DNA of 64,000 nt from Hetaerina americana (GCA_022747635.1 JAKTNV010000088.1:618001-682000); one strand, 5' to 3'; shown: positions 31,505-42,155, counted from the first letter of the stretch. The notes: generated by a model not told the origin, from the sequence alone. Translations and numbers: made by a program.

Positions 31505-32118
31505 AGCATTCGGATATCAGCACCACCTTGCTGCATTGTTGGCCGTGATCACGAGTGCACAGATGTCACTAAAGCGAGGGGTTGATACCCCTAACCAAAG
31601 GATGTCTTTTGTTTATCGCGTGGATCCTCCCACCCGCTGGAGCTAGGAGCAATGTCCTTGCAAATTCATTTCGACGCGGAAAACGACCAATAAGCACCTC
31701 AGGACCTGTATAAAAAGACCGTCCCTCGCGGATTCCCAGAATGCCGATCCCAAGTCGAAAAAGGATGGCAATCCGGGGGTAGGAATTCCAAAACAAACCC
31801 TATTTCATTCAGCGCCTTCGATCCCAATGCACCATCCCCACCGTCCTACCCTAGCCACCCCTCTTTCCCTCTTGAAAAACATCGATGGCGCCCTTCATAC
31901 ATGCACCAAGTCATCTCCTATCACCAAGACTCCGGAGCATGAATTATAGCCAAATAGAAAGAGTTGAAAAAGGTTTCCGCTAAGTGCTTAAGCGCTAAGT
32001 TCCATGGTATGCTTATTCGCTATATGTTGTCATGCACTCGTATGACGACAATCGTTAAATTCATTGTATCTGCGAGTTGATCAGCTTCGGGTATGCCATA
32101 TTTAAACCCTATATATAT
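31505..32118. other. Unannotated stretch
   Basis: A minus-strand 75-codon frame (31796-31569) has no recognisable family. I see nothing else. Confidence 0.3.
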
Positions 32119-32122
32119 GTAC

Positions 32123-32960
32123 ATCAACATAGTATCCCGCAAACCACCTCAAGGGCGTGTGGCGGGGGGTGGTAGGTCACCACCCGTAATTAAGAATAAA
32201 ACTGCATGCAAAACCCACAAATTCATGCCAATCAACACAAAAAGTCGTATTGATTGATGCAAAAACCTTACGACTCACACATTGCAGATACATATACTAT
32301 AAACTAACAGACACACAGCTAATCGAAACACCTACGAATATACCTTATGTCTACGCAACGTTTGCTCTTGTCCAGACTTGTGAATCAAATATCTTTCATA
32401 ATTATATAGTGACTTTGGTTTCTTATTTTTATGATCCCTGATGTCCGAGGAAAGGATGAGTATTTGTATCTTCCTGTCCTGGAATCTATCTCCCTTATTT
32501 TTTCTTTGTGGTCTGATCTACCTAAGTAGTGTGGGGCCATTATAATTCCTTTAGTGTAATCGTTAAACTCGTTTGATCTGAACCTTTCTAAAAGTCTAAG
32601 TCTTGCTTGTTCTTTTTGTATCTTAAGTGGCTCCCAGCCTAAATCCCCTAAGATACCTATCTTACTTGTGTTCTTATCATAACAATATTTCACGAATCTA
32701 GCGGATTTTCTCTGGAATTTATCTACTTCTTTTTGCCAATTTTTCTCCCAAGGATCCTAAATACTTGCGGAATTTTCCAAATGAGGTTTAACTAGAGCAA
32801 AATAACACCTCTCTTTTTAATTTCTAATTACATCCATCCGTTTTATGAATCAGAGTTTCTTTAAAGCTGATCCGCATATTGTCCTGATATGTGCTCTCCA
32901 TAAAAAGGCGTAGTGTTACAACTATCCCCAAAATATTTGCCTTAATCGGCCGTAGTTTGC
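32123..32960 (-). pseudogene. LINE-A 3' half
   Basis: Hairpin at 32138-32175 (CCCGCAAACCACCTCAAGGG with GCGTGTGGCGGGGGGTGGTA), antisense 3' UTR, then the polymerase C-terminus: frame 32693-32385 encodes 'KIGILGDLGWEPLKIQKEQA' and 'IIMAPHYLGRSDHKEKIRE'. Upstream frames (32700-32960) are broken. Same layout as 15351-16220. Confidence 0.82.
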
Positions 32961-33249
32961 ACTGAACCCTCTATTTCTTAATTTACATCCTGTTCGCCAC
33001 TTACTTTGCTCCAAAATTAAAAACTGCGCATATGTCAAGTACCAATCCCCATTCCTCGCACCAATCCGATATTGGGTCTAAGTCTCTAGAGAATAGCTCG
33101 CAATATGATGGGTCACTTATTTCCCTGTATACCACCGTTTTGTAGTAGCAAATAATTTGAGATTGCCAGGGTCAGCTCCTTATTCACTTTACCACCTGCA
33201 GTTTTCCCATGAAGTTCTGTTACCCGAAAAATCGCACTGTTTGAGTGAA

Positions 33250-33325
33250 TCTGAGACGCGTCCCAGGGAATCGAACCCGTGCCTGTCGGTCGGTATCTCA
33301 GTGCTCTCCTCACTTAACTACCACG
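33250..33325 (-). repeat. tRNA-like sequence
   Basis: On the minus strand: GTCGTGGTAGTTAAGTGAGGA (A-box-like) and GGGTTCGATTCCC (B-box-like), about 35 nt apart. Likely a SINE head or tRNA pseudogene: no full cloverleaf. Confidence 0.5.
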
Positions 33326-33449
33326 ACTCTATATCGTACTATATTGATGGGTGCGCCAAAATTTCGGTACATTTTATCGATATATTTAACTGTATTGAAC
33401 AGAACTGAAGTTGTGAAGTTACTTTGAAATAATTTTTTGAACTAGTTTG

Positions 33450-34000
33450 AGTATTTGGGTGCGTTAGGAGGGGGGTTAGCAGACGGGAATTGTCGTCAAG
33501 GTTGAAAGGGGTGGGAGAAAATTGTTGGTTAGTGGTTTTCTTTTGTCACGTGAGACTCGGGAAAAGAAAGTCGAAGTGATGGGAACGGGAGAGAATAATA
33601 TCCTCGCAGAAAAGCAAATGTGCTCTTCTCGTCAATTCGTGGAAGTGCTGCGTTATCAAATGGGTTCTAAGAGATTCGCGGTGCCCAGCTCTTCCCCAAA
33701 GTGGGCAGGACGGGGTCACAAACGAGACGACTTCCTCCTCCTTCTACTCACTCCTTTACCGTCCAATTCCACCCAACCCTCTATTTCCCAACCCCTCATC
33801 ATCCCACTCCCCCCCTCGCCTTTTTTCTCCGCAGACGATCTCGACAGCAGTGGTAGACGGCTTTTTTGCGTATCGGAAAACTTTCTTTTCTCCCCATTTT
33901 ATTTTATTTTTTAATTTCTTGAGTTCTAGGGATTGCAATAAAAACTCTGACCTGGGAATTCCTTTGGGAGTCTTCACAAATGACTGCTAACCTCCGAACG
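33450..34000. other. GC-richer patch with 130-codon frame
   Basis: A plus-strand frame at 33522-33914 is open but shows no recognisable domain. The second half is Pro/Ser-rich opposite purine-rich DNA, so chance is likely. Confidence 0.2.
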
Positions 34001-34070
34001 GATTGAACTACTGCCGTCGAGTTGCGACAATTTCTCCAACAAGCCGTGTTAGGTGCAGCAACGAAACTCT

Positions 34071-34492
34071 ACATTTACATTTACATAGCACCCCGCAAGC
34101 TGTTGCTAGGGCGCGTGGCGGGGGATGTTAGGTTACCACACGCAATTAAGAATAAAACTGCATGCAAATCCCACAAATGCAAGCCAGTCTACGCGCACAA
34201 AATCGTATCTATTAATGCAAAAACCTTAAAACTTACATACCTGCTGAATAATATACTATCAGCTATAAGACACATGCGCCTACGAATATGCCTTATGTCT
34301 ACGCAACAATTAATCTTGTCCTGAATCGCAAATCCAATGCCTTTAATATTTCAATGATGACTTCGGTTTCTTACTATTATGATTCCTGATTCATCAGGGG
34401 AAAGAATTACTATTTTTGTATCTATCTGTACTGGAATCTATCTCCCTTATCATATCATAATGGTCTGGTGTACCTAAGTGCTGTGGGGCCAA
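34071..34492 (-). mobile_element. LINE-A 3' end
   Basis: ACATTTACATTTACATAGCA tail complement (a variant hexamer), hairpin CCCCGCAAGCTGTTGCTAGG with GCGCGTGGCGGGG, 3' UTR, and a short remnant of the polymerase end up to GTGCTGTGGGGCC at 34490. Confidence 0.75.
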
Positions 34493-34802
34493 CGACTTCC
34501 TGCTAAATGTTGGGCTCCTTCTCACTCTGTTCACTGCTCTAACCAGATTCTATGCTTCGTTGTGAGAGATTGTTTTCGGAATTGTTGCAGTAGTAGTTAC
34601 ATTGTCATGCGTTAGAGAATTTCAAAGCGTTTCCCTCAATGATTCACCAAGGTCCTTGTTACCAAACACACATGATTGATTGAGTGAATGAGCGAGAATT
34701 TGTGCCCATCGGTTTTTTATTTTTGCATTCATCGGTGTGATTGACAGGTCACTGTCATGGGAGGAATCCTTGTAAACCCGTAGTGAATGAGTGCAATGCA
34801 GA

Positions 34803-35140
34803 TCCCATCTACATACATTGTACCCCGCAAGCCGTCGAAAGGGCGTGTGACGGAGGGTATTACTATCACCATTTGTAATTAAGAATAAAACTACATGAAA
34901 AACCCACAAATTCAAGCCATTCTTCCCACAAAAAATCATATACGTATGTTCATTCAAAAAACTTACAAATTCGCACTCATACAGACACGTATACTACCAA
35001 CTAACACACACGTGCACCTAAGAATATACCTTATGTTTACGCAATGTTTAATTTCGTCATGAATCGTAAATGAAATTTCTTTAATATTTGTATGGTGACT
35101 TTGGTTTCTTACTATTATGATTCCTGATTGTCCGTGGAAA
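34803..35140 (-). mobile_element. LINE-A 3' end
   Basis: ATCTACATACATTGTACCCC, CGCAAGCCGTCGAAAGGGCG, TGTGACGGAGGGTATTAC, then 3' UTR with ACACACGTGCACCTAAGAAT. Truncated near the stop region at 35140. Confidence 0.75.
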
Positions 35141-35149
35141 TGAATACAT

Positions 35150-35730
35150 CAGCGTTACTCTTCTTCGAGTATTGTCTTGTGGGAAAACATATTATTAAGG
35201 GAAGTACGATTCGTACGTGAACTAGAAAGCAGAAAATATGTATGCATAAATAAATACTGAGGGGTCATTAACAGAGAGGCTAAAAGAGTTATGCGGCCTT
35301 CATTTACTTATGCATAATTTGGAACATGGTACAAGTACATGTAAATCACTCAGTAAGGAATCATAGTAACAAGAAATATGTAGATGTATTTATCTGTCAT
35401 ACACATTTTTCCATATCGGTATTGTCCATAAAATTCGTCTTCCAGAATGTAATAATAATCTTATCCCAAACATTCATCAATACTAACTTCTTCTAAGCTT
35501 AGCTTACTCATCTGTCTTGTTCAAGGGAAGAAAGAGGTGAAGTAACAGTTCAGTGATCAAATGTTTCTCCCCTTTCAGCTGCCAAAAATGTTGTTACGTA
35601 AGGTTGTTAATCTACTTAATAAGACAGAAAAAAACAAATGGCGGGAAACAATTAAAAAGAAAAGATTTCAAATATGCCTCAACCTCAACTAAGAAAAAGC
35701 TTCGTCTCATGACGACTCGGCGCCGAATAC
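35150..35730. other. Unannotated AT-rich stretch
   Basis: No gene or repeat recognised. Confidence 0.35.
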
Positions 35731-35732
35731 TA

Positions 35733-37058
35733 CCTTGATCAAAAAGTTCCCGGAATAACCACCGTGTGGCGCTCCCATCGTTCCGATTTTAGTTCTGTTT
35801 TTTTTGTTAAATTGGTACATCTGTTGTTGATATTCCCTTTAAATCTTAGTGTCATAACTTGACATTTGCAAAAGTTACGTAGCCAAGAGTACATCTATCT
35901 CTGTGTGTGTTGGCGATTTTTTACAATTTCAGAAATGGATTTAAATTTGCAACAACGAACTTGTATTAAATTTTGCGTAAAAAACGGATTTAGTGGCGCA
36001 CGGACGTTGGAAATGTTGGAAAAGTGTTTCGGCAACGATTCTCTAAAAAAAACGGTCGTTTACCAGTGGCACGAGCGGTTCAGAAGTGGTCGTGAGTCAA
36101 TCGAAGATGATGAACGCAGTGGCAGACCATCGACATCGAAAGTCGGTGAAAAAATTGATAAAGTAAAAGAAATGTTGGTCAATAACCGCAAATTAACCAT
36201 CAGAGAAATAGCGGAGGACTTGAACATTGCCTATGGATCCGCCCAAGACATTGTGGTTAATGATTTGGGTTTCCGTCGTGTAGCAGCAAAGTTGGTGCCA
36301 AAAGACCTCAATTTCATGCAAAAAAGAGACCGTGTTGACGTCGCAAAAGACATGATTTGCGAGGCTGAATCCGATCCCACATTCATCAAAAGGATCATTA
36401 CTGGAGACGAGACGTGGGTTTATGAGTACGACACGCAATCCAGACATCAGGCAAGTGAATGGCGTTCACCAAATGAGCCGAGACCAAAAAAACCACGTCG
36501 TTTTCAGTCAAAAAAGAAGGCAATGCTGACGGTTTTCATGGATTACAACGGTGTAGTGCATCATGAATTTTTGCCAGAAGGCCAGACAGTAAACAAAGAG
36601 TATTATTTGGGCGTTATGAGACGTTTGCGTGAAGCAATTCGCCGAAAGAGACCAGAAATGTGGGCAGAAAACTCGTGGATTTTGCACCATGATAACGCAC
36701 CGTCGCACAGTGCTATCATTATTCGTAATTTTTTGACGAAAAATGCAACAAATACCATCCAACAGCCACCGAATTCACCTGATTTGGCTCCCTGTGACTT
36801 CTCTCTGTTCAATCGAGTTAAAAAACCATTGCGGGGAACGCGTTTTAGCAGCCGAGAGGAAGTAATGGAAAAATCGCAGGAAGCACTGATGGACATACCG
36901 AAAACCGAATATAAAAAATGTTTCGAGGATTGGATCAAGCGCTGGCATAAGTGTGTTGCAGTCGATGGGGATTACTTTGAAGGGGACAATATAGATTTAG
37001 ATGAATAAACTTGTATTTTTAATTTTCTGAATAAATTCCGGGAAATTTTTGATCAAGG
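35733..37058 (+). mobile_element. Full-length mariner (DD34D) transposon
   Basis: A 1326-bp element flanked by the TA duplication typical of mariner (35731-35732, 37059-37060). The ends are inverted: CCTTGATCAAAAAGTTCCCGG on the left and the complement of CCTTGATCAAAAATTTCCCGG on the right, with one mismatch in the first 20 bases and further partial pairing beyond. It has a single open transposase with about 200 bp of 5' and 50 bp of 3' non-coding sequence. Size, ends, duplication and coding region are all as expected for a complete element. Confidence 0.95.
35935..37008 (+). CDS. Mariner transposase, intact 357 aa
   Basis: Cut-and-paste transposase of the Tc1/mariner superfamily. The frame is open from 35866, but the start is placed at the ATG of 35935 because MDLNLQQRTCIKFC is where mariner N-terminal homology begins and 357 residues is close to the usual ~345. 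Two helix-turn-helix regions (about residues 8-50 and 75-112) bind the terminal repeats. The linker RSGRPSTS (61-68) and KLVPKDL (119-125, the WVPHEL-like motif) follow. Catalytic triad: D158 in GDETW, D253 in HHDNAPSH and D288 in SPDLAPCDF. There are exactly 34 residues between the last two, defining DD34D. The C-terminus CVAVDGDYFEG is typical. No stop, frameshift or lost catalytic residue is visible, so activity is possible but unproven. Confidence 0.95.
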   Translation: MDLNLQQRTCIKFCVKNGFSGARTLEMLEKCFGNDSLKKTVVYQWHERFRSGRESIEDDERSGRPSTSKVGEKIDKVKEMLVNNRKLTIREIAEDLNIAYGSAQDIVVNDLGFRRVAAKLVPKDLNFMQKRDRVDVAKDMICEAESDPTFIKRIITGDETWVYEYDTQSRHQASEWRSPNEPRPKKPRRFQSKKKAMLTVFMDYNGVVHHEFLPEGQTVNKEYYLGVMRRLREAIRRKRPEMWAENSWILHHDNAPSHSAIIIRNFLTKNATNTIQQPPNSPDLAPCDFSLFNRVKKPLRGTRFSSREEVMEKSQEALMDIPKTEYKKCFEDWIKRWHKCVAVDGDYFEGDNIDLDE

Positions 37059-37284
37059 TAGTATTATGAATTCTGGATCAAAACTTGTACAAGGGAGACT
37101 GACAGACGCGTCAACAGATTTTAGAACCAACAAGAAGCATGACTATATTATTAGAAATCTTGGAATGAAAGCCTCCCCAGACAAGATGGTTACACATGTT
37201 TCACAAAACTCAGGGAAAATTACATACCTTATTACTATCTGAATCATTCGTAATTCTACCGTTTTAAGAATGCTATGGTTGTGT

Positions 37285-37447
37285 TGAAAACTTAACGTTC
37301 CCACATTTCTCAAGCCTCGTCAAAAAAGACACAACCTGACATATAATTAAACTCCTGTTAAATTCAGTATAATTCCTCCTTCCCTTCATTTCTTCCAGCA
37401 TTCCTATTCTTTGCTTCGTCCCACCTTGATTACCTAACGTTCCTTGG
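37285..37447 (-). pseudogene. LINE-B 3' fragment
   Basis: The minus-strand frame encodes 'GTKQRIGMLEEMKGRRNYTE', matching 'SRIEMLDRMKGRRKYSE' at 60590-60640, followed by a worn 3' UTR. It abuts the truncated mariner fragment at 37450. Confidence 0.65.
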
Positions 37448-37449
37448 AT

Positions 37450-37932
37450 ATTCTTATATGGTTTCGATGCGCTTTTGAGTGATTCGCCGGTCAGTCCTAA
37501 TGAAATCTTCGACGAGTTTGCGTTGTTTATCGTCTGTGGCAGTGATCGGACGTCCGCTGCGTGTTTCATCAACGATTATGACTTTTCCAGGCTTGGAACC
37601 ACGATATTTTACTACCCATCCTTTTACACTACAGCTATCGACAGCATCGTCACCATAAACAGCCTTTAAACGACGATGAATCTCAGTAGGAGTCACTTTT
37701 TTAGCAGTTAAAAATTCGATGACAGCACGCTGTTTTACTCGCGTTGACATATCACTAGAACGTCTCCATACTTTCACTTCAGAAAATACACTGGATGATG
37801 GAAACCGACCTCGAACCTGCGCTTGCGTGTTTGAGGAGGAATGTTACTTCCACATGCCACCAGGAGTGCTTATGAAGGTCATTTTGTTTGTGGTCTAGAA
37901 GCATGTGTGCATTAGTCTTCAGCCTACCCTCG
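37450..37932 (-). pseudogene. Long-TIR mariner, 5' fragment (parent type of the 18.6-kb MITE)
   Basis: The outer end at 37932 (complement of AGCCTACCCTCG, then TA at 37933-37934) and the following ~170 bp match the MITE arms at 18627-19022. The frame starts MSTRVKQRAVIEFLTAKKVT (ATG complement at 37748-37750) and continues with 'YGDDAVDSCSVKGWVVKYRG', 'RSGRPITATDDKQRKLVEDF' and 'RTDRRITQKRIE': a mariner-type N-terminal DNA-binding region. It breaks off near 37455 at a LINE-B fragment. The catalytic domain is lost. Confidence 0.78.
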
Positions 37933-37939
37933 TATCTCA

Positions 37940-39040
37940 TTACGCATTGTACTCTTCGTTTGTTTCAATCATGATACTGAAATACGAACACTTGATCCGT
38001 ATGTCATATGAACAAATTCTTCATTGAAAATCTCTCTATGTATCTAAGCAAATTTTTCTTTTCGCGTTCGGATGTTTTGATCAGGTGCGTGGTTTAAAAA
38101 TCCTTTATTCAAATCGTCGGATGGAAGTTGATTGGAGATTAGGAAGAGAAATAGGAGACGTACTCACTGCCTATGAGTTTGCAGAAGCGTCATGACGAAG
38201 TTAAACGAATGGTCCAGAGAGTTCCTTGGAGTGTTATAACGTGCCAGCCCATCATCAAGATCTGCTTTGCTCCACAAGTCTGTTAAGTGGACGTCTAAAC
38301 TTACAACCACTGCTTTTAACCATCATTGAAAAGAAAAGACCGCGGGAACCTTCAAGTGGCATCGTACTTCCTCCCGGACGGTCCATACATCCCCCTTTCC
38401 GTTCCCATGGGAACGCGCCCAGTTCGACGGAACACATCGAGTTTAATTGTTGTCGGGATGGTGTCCCGACAAATCGGTCCCATTCGGTCACTATGCGACG
38501 TAGAAATGTCCCCAAGATCCGCTAGATGGGACAGTCCGACCGTGCAGAACAGTGTCTTCCACCCCAGTCTTAATGTTCACCGTCGGATGAATCGTGAAAT
38601 GCACGCGAAAGAAGGTACTCGTAGATCGTCTTAGCCACAAATACGTGTGGCAGGTGCTGTGAGGTCATTAGAAATTATTGCTATCAGTGATTAAAGGTGT
38701 TTATTTGGGTTTTATTTTCGTGGATTTAAGAATTTTCTTGCGCGATATTTCCTGCTGTCGAAGTCACAAGTTGGGTGAGGGAAAATGGAGAAGGGAATTC
38801 TAATAATCAATTTTCCCAAAATTTTTGTACTAACCTTTTGTCCACCAATTAGCGTGGTCATTCCCCCTGTGTCGGACTCACACACTATTGCTTAGAGTTT
38901 ATGCAAACCGTGCATGTATTCTTTGTTCTTTCACCGACTCGAATCTAGATATTTCCATCATCTATTGTAAGGTTTTCTAGTCTTTCATGAAAGTATTACA
39001 CGGAAATGGCGGCATTTCTCTGTATGATGCTTCTAAACCT
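37940..39040. other. Unannotated stretch; GC-richer part at 38226-38640
   Basis: Overlapping frames of 99, 102 and 86 codons lie at 38226-38634 on both strands. None shows a recognisable family, and simultaneous openness in several frames argues for composition rather than coding. It might be a remnant exon or an unknown repeat. Confidence 0.2.
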
Positions 39041-39044
39041 ACAT

Positions 39045-39545
39045 CCTATATGAGGATCCGTTTTAAAGAAACTCGGCTTCATTAAACGGGTAGTGGGTAA
39101 ATGTAAGGAGAGAGTAAAAAGAGAGGTGTTCTTTTGATCTAGTTTGACCTCATTTGGAATATGCCGCAAGTAGTTGGGATCCTTGGGAGAAAATTTGGCA
39201 AAAAGAGTAAGATAAAGCCCAGATAAAAATCCGCAAGATTCGTAAAAAATGTTGTAATAAGAAAGGAAAAAGTGACTGACAGGCCTTTTAAGAGAAATTT
39301 GGCTGGGAACCGTTTGAGATGCGAAGAGAACAAGCGAGACAGACTTTTAGAAAGTTTCTGAACAAACTAGTTTAACAATATCCACTAAATAAATTATAAT
39401 GGCTCCAAACTATTTAGGTAGATCAGACCACAAAGATAAAATAATGGAGATAGATTCCAGTACAGGTAGATACAAATACTCATTCTCACCCCAGAAAATC
39501 AGGAATAATAATAGTAGGAAACCAATATCACTATAGAAATAATAA
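39045..39545 (+). pseudogene. LINE-A RT C-terminal fragment
   Basis: AAGAAACTCGGCTTCATTAAACG, TTTGGAATATGCCGCAAGTA, TTGGGATCCTTGGGAGAAAA and GGTAGATCAGACCACAAAGA follow the LINE-A polymerase C-terminus in order. All frames are broken by small indels. Loses similarity at about 39545. Confidence 0.78.
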
Positions 39546-39739
39546 ATGCGAGAAAGACGAAAAATCCAAGACCGTAAACATGATTGGCACTAGGCTTTTA
39601 TAGGGGAGAGGTAAAAGCAAAGTTACAAGTAAGGGGAAAGATAGTTCACTTGGGTGTGCTTGGGAAACAGTGACCCACTCCAATATGCCACATTCATCCA
39701 CAAACAACGCAAAATTAATAAATTAGGAAACAAACTTAC

Positions 39740-40335
39740 AACCATTCGATCACTAGGGTGTGTTGAGGAATAACAGACTCTCTCGTGAATTGCATTCACA
39801 CACCCACGCACTCAGGGTTTCCAACGATATCTCCATATGCAGGGATCCGTTGTCCCCTCAAGGGGAATGAAAACACAATTGAAATAAAAACCAAACAGAA
39901 AAAAGCTCAAGTTCACGTTCGCAATCACTCAATCACTCGGGTTTGTCAGACCCCTGCGAATCCCACTCGCTTACTCGTTCAGGGTTTGCAAGGATTTCTC
40001 CTGCGTAAGGGACCCGTCAATCTCACTAAAGCAAATAAAACGGATGGATACAAGTTCTCGCTCATTCATTCAATCACTCGGGTGTGTTCAGAAACCGGGA
40101 ACTTTGCGAATCACACGTATTCACGCTTATGGGGTTTGCAAGGATTTCTCCTGCGCAAGGGACCCGTCAATCACACAGAAGCAAATAAAACCGATGGATA
40201 CAAGTTCTCGCTCATTCATTCAATCACTCGGGTGTGTTCAGAAACCGGGAACTTTGGGAATCACACGTATTCACGCTTATGGGGTTTTCAGGGATTTCTC
40301 CTATGCAATTGACCTGTCAAGCATACATTATTATT
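39740..40335 (+). repeat. Minisatellite, about 150-bp unit, about four copies
   Basis: The marker CAATCACTCGGGTGTGTTCAG recurs at 40071 and 40221 (period exactly 150), with a 141-bp step back to 39930 and an older diverged unit near 39745. Because 150 is divisible by three, the array is open in one frame (39785-40312) as repeats containing 'GFLLRKGPVN' and 'NKTDGYKFSLIHSITRVCSE'. No start context or homology suggests a real protein. Confidence 0.85.
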
Positions 40336-40352
40336 ATTATTATTATTATTAT
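40328..40352. repeat. (TTA)n run at the LINE-B 3' end
   Basis: Eight TTA units directly precede TAAGGTAATCAACCGGTTAAGG: the complement of the LINE-B 3' tail. Confidence 0.8.
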
Positions 40353-40505
40353 AAGGTAATCAACCGGTTAAGGTAGGTATGTGGATGGACACAACTACCA
40401 AATAAATTTGTTGTCTCAGGCGTAACTTTATGGAATTTACATAACATATTGAAATGTAATTAAATAATTGACTTTGTAATTCCACACACTTTATTTTAAA
40501 AACGC

Positions 40506-40538
40506 GACCCAGGTTTCGACGTTGAACGTCATCATCAG
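40506..40538 (-). ncRNA. Hammerhead-ribozyme-like core, minus strand
   Basis: Minus-strand CTGATGA (40538-40532), a GACG/CGTC stem II with a TTCAA loop and one extra T after the core, GAAA (40517-40514), then CCTGG and GTC (40508-40506) as the candidate cleavage triplet. Helix III would be only two base pairs, as in minimal retroelement hammerheads. Self-cleavage is not shown. Confidence 0.45.
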
Positions 40539-40558
40539 GTGATGATGACGTTCAACGC

Positions 40559-40591
40559 CTGATGATGACGTTCAACGTCGAAACCTGAGTC
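40559..40591 (+). ncRNA. Hammerhead-ribozyme-like core, plus strand
   Basis: The mirror of the preceding entry: CTGATGA (40559-40565), GACG-TTCAA-CGTC stem-loop, GAAA (40580-40583), CCTGA, GTC (40589-40591). Helix I pairing (ACGC with GTGC) is weak. The same extra T after the core is present. Confidence 0.45.
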
Positions 40592-41023
40592 GTGCTATTA
40601 AAATAAAGTGTGTGGAATTACAAAGTCTATTATTTCATTACATTTCAATATACCAAATAAATATTTTGTGTCTCCTAAGAAAACACAATCCAGGAACCTA
40701 CTCTACATCAGGTCCCTCTTCATCTCTGAGCGCTTCCTTCCACCCTTCATCCTGTCCAACATCCCTATTCTGCTCCTGCCCTTTTTTCGTCTACCTAACA
40801 TTCTCCCCTCTATCACAGTTTTCGGTATCCCACTGCCGGTCAATATGCCCTTCATCCACTTTTCCTACCTCCATAGGATATCTCCCAACAAACCCATCTC
40901 GTCGCCCACCATACCTAGTACTTCCTCATTTGTTTTTCTTTCCAATCTCACATATATACAAACAGAAAACAAGGAAATAAGTGTTGGGGGTTAAGTACCA
41001 GTAAGTGCCTAGAGAAAACCTAA

Positions 41024-41059
41024 GACTAGGTGTTTCTCCTGCCAAGCAGGCATCTTCAG
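41024..41059 (-). other. Hammerhead-like core (CTGAAGA...GAAACACCTAGTC)
   Basis: On the minus strand, CTGAAGA (N7 = A is allowed in the consensus), a CCTGC-TTG-GCAGG stem-loop, GAAAC and GTC. Stem II is offset from the core by TG/A, so the fold is imperfect. Lies 80 bp beyond the LINE-B fragment. Confidence 0.35.
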
Positions 41060-41099
41060 GGAAGAATTTCTTTGAGATTTTTCTCTGAAGATTCTTTTC

Positions 41100-41388
41100 G
41101 ATAGAATTGGTTACACTTTAATGTTATTCTCATAACTCCCCACATTACCACATAGTGCAATTGAGCTGCAATGCATTTTAGGAGTGATCACTAAAGGTTT
41201 TTGTTTTATTCAATAACTAACAGATGTGTGGTGATTCTTTATTTAACTTAATAATGTTCCTGTGACTAAATGAAATGAAACGGTATTCGTAAAAACTCAG
41301 ACGTTTAATGGATTCAAACCGGAGTCAGATCTAAGCTTCATTAAATGAAAGTAAAGAGAAATAAATAAATCATTAAATAAATAAATAA

Positions 41389-41434
<46 letters not shown>

Positions 41435-41950
41435 GCATCGGAGATGGCCTTTAAACGGTAGACTGGGGAGAGAGGGTTCAAAGCGGCGTTGTAAATGAAT
41501 TTTGGATGGAATAAGGGGTTGGTTTGGGAGGGTGGTTTAACTCGCGAGGGTCAAACCGTTTAAATGAGGGAGAATAATTGGAGGGAGGGGGAATGGAAGG
41601 AGGATAAATGTTCAAAGAAACCGAATGTAAGGAGGAAAAAGGTTTGTGAATGATGCCTCTACCTGTTTGCGATGATTTAAACGATCTTATAAACAAATGG
41701 CGAGCATTTAAATTTCCGTCAGATCATTTACGTAATTGCCGTATGTAGAATTACGGAAATTTAAACTCCACGAGCTTAATCATTAGAGTTTCTACCTATG
41801 AACATAGGTTATGAATGGGTAAAAACTTAGAACCCTTTAATTTCTTAACCTCGTCCAAGATGCAAAGTGATATCCAACTACAGCAAACACTCCACTTCAA
41901 TTTCGCAAATGAGGGACGGTCAAATGAAAACCTATTAGGGTATGGGAGCC
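41100..41950. other. Unannotated AT-rich stretch with (TA)n at 41392-41430
   Basis: No gene recognised. A short AAATAAAT-type run leads into TA repeats. Confidence 0.4.
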
Positions 41951-41956
41951 ATCACA

Positions 41957-42155
41957 TCCACATCTACTTAATACCCCGCAAGCCGCCGCAAGGGCGTGTG
42001 GCGGGGGGTGTTAGGACACCACCCGTAATTTAGGAAAGAAAAAAACCGCATGCAAAAGCCACAAATTCATACGTCCACAAAAAAACATGGATACATTCAT
42101 GCAAGAACACTTACACCCCACACACATGCAAACACTCAAACTACCAACACACTAG
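41957..42155 (-). mobile_element. LINE-A 3' end, near-consensus hairpin
   Basis: CACATCTACTTAATACCCCG then GCAAGCCGCCGCAAGGGCGT and GTGGCGGGGGGTGTTAGGAC, followed by 3' UTR up to ACTCAAACTACCAACACAC. Truncated at about 42155. Confidence 0.8.

Larger units (their letters stand above)
40408..40650. mobile_element. Foldback insertion with opposed hammerhead-like cores
   Basis: A 243-bp insert in LINE-B flanked by the direct repeat TACCAAATAAAT (40396-40407 and 40651-40662). It is largely an inverted repeat: 40446-40539 pairs with 40558-40651 (about 94 bp each, few mismatches, one 3-nt indel-like difference), with an 18-nt centre that repeats the arm motif. Each arm contains CTGATGA, GAAAC and GTC in order. 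Hammerhead motifs are known from the terminal repeats of Penelope-like elements and from retrozymes, so a relic of such an element is plausible. No reverse transcriptase is present. Confidence 0.75.
40353..40960 (-). pseudogene. LINE-B 3' fragment interrupted by a foldback
   Basis: 40353-40407 carries the 3' terminal motif (AACCGGTTAAGGTAGG). After the 243-bp insert, 40663-40960 continues with the 3' UTR and the complement of the polymerase C-terminus, in the same order as 24922-25215. Without the insert and one copy of the 11-12 bp duplication the fragment is continuous. Confidence 0.8.

Noticed and set aside
38226..38640. Host exon cluster
   Set aside because: Several overlapping frames are open on both strands, indicating composition rather than coding; no recognisable motif.
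39785..40312. A repeat-containing protein gene
   Set aside because: The open frame follows from a minisatellite with a period divisible by three; no start context or homology.
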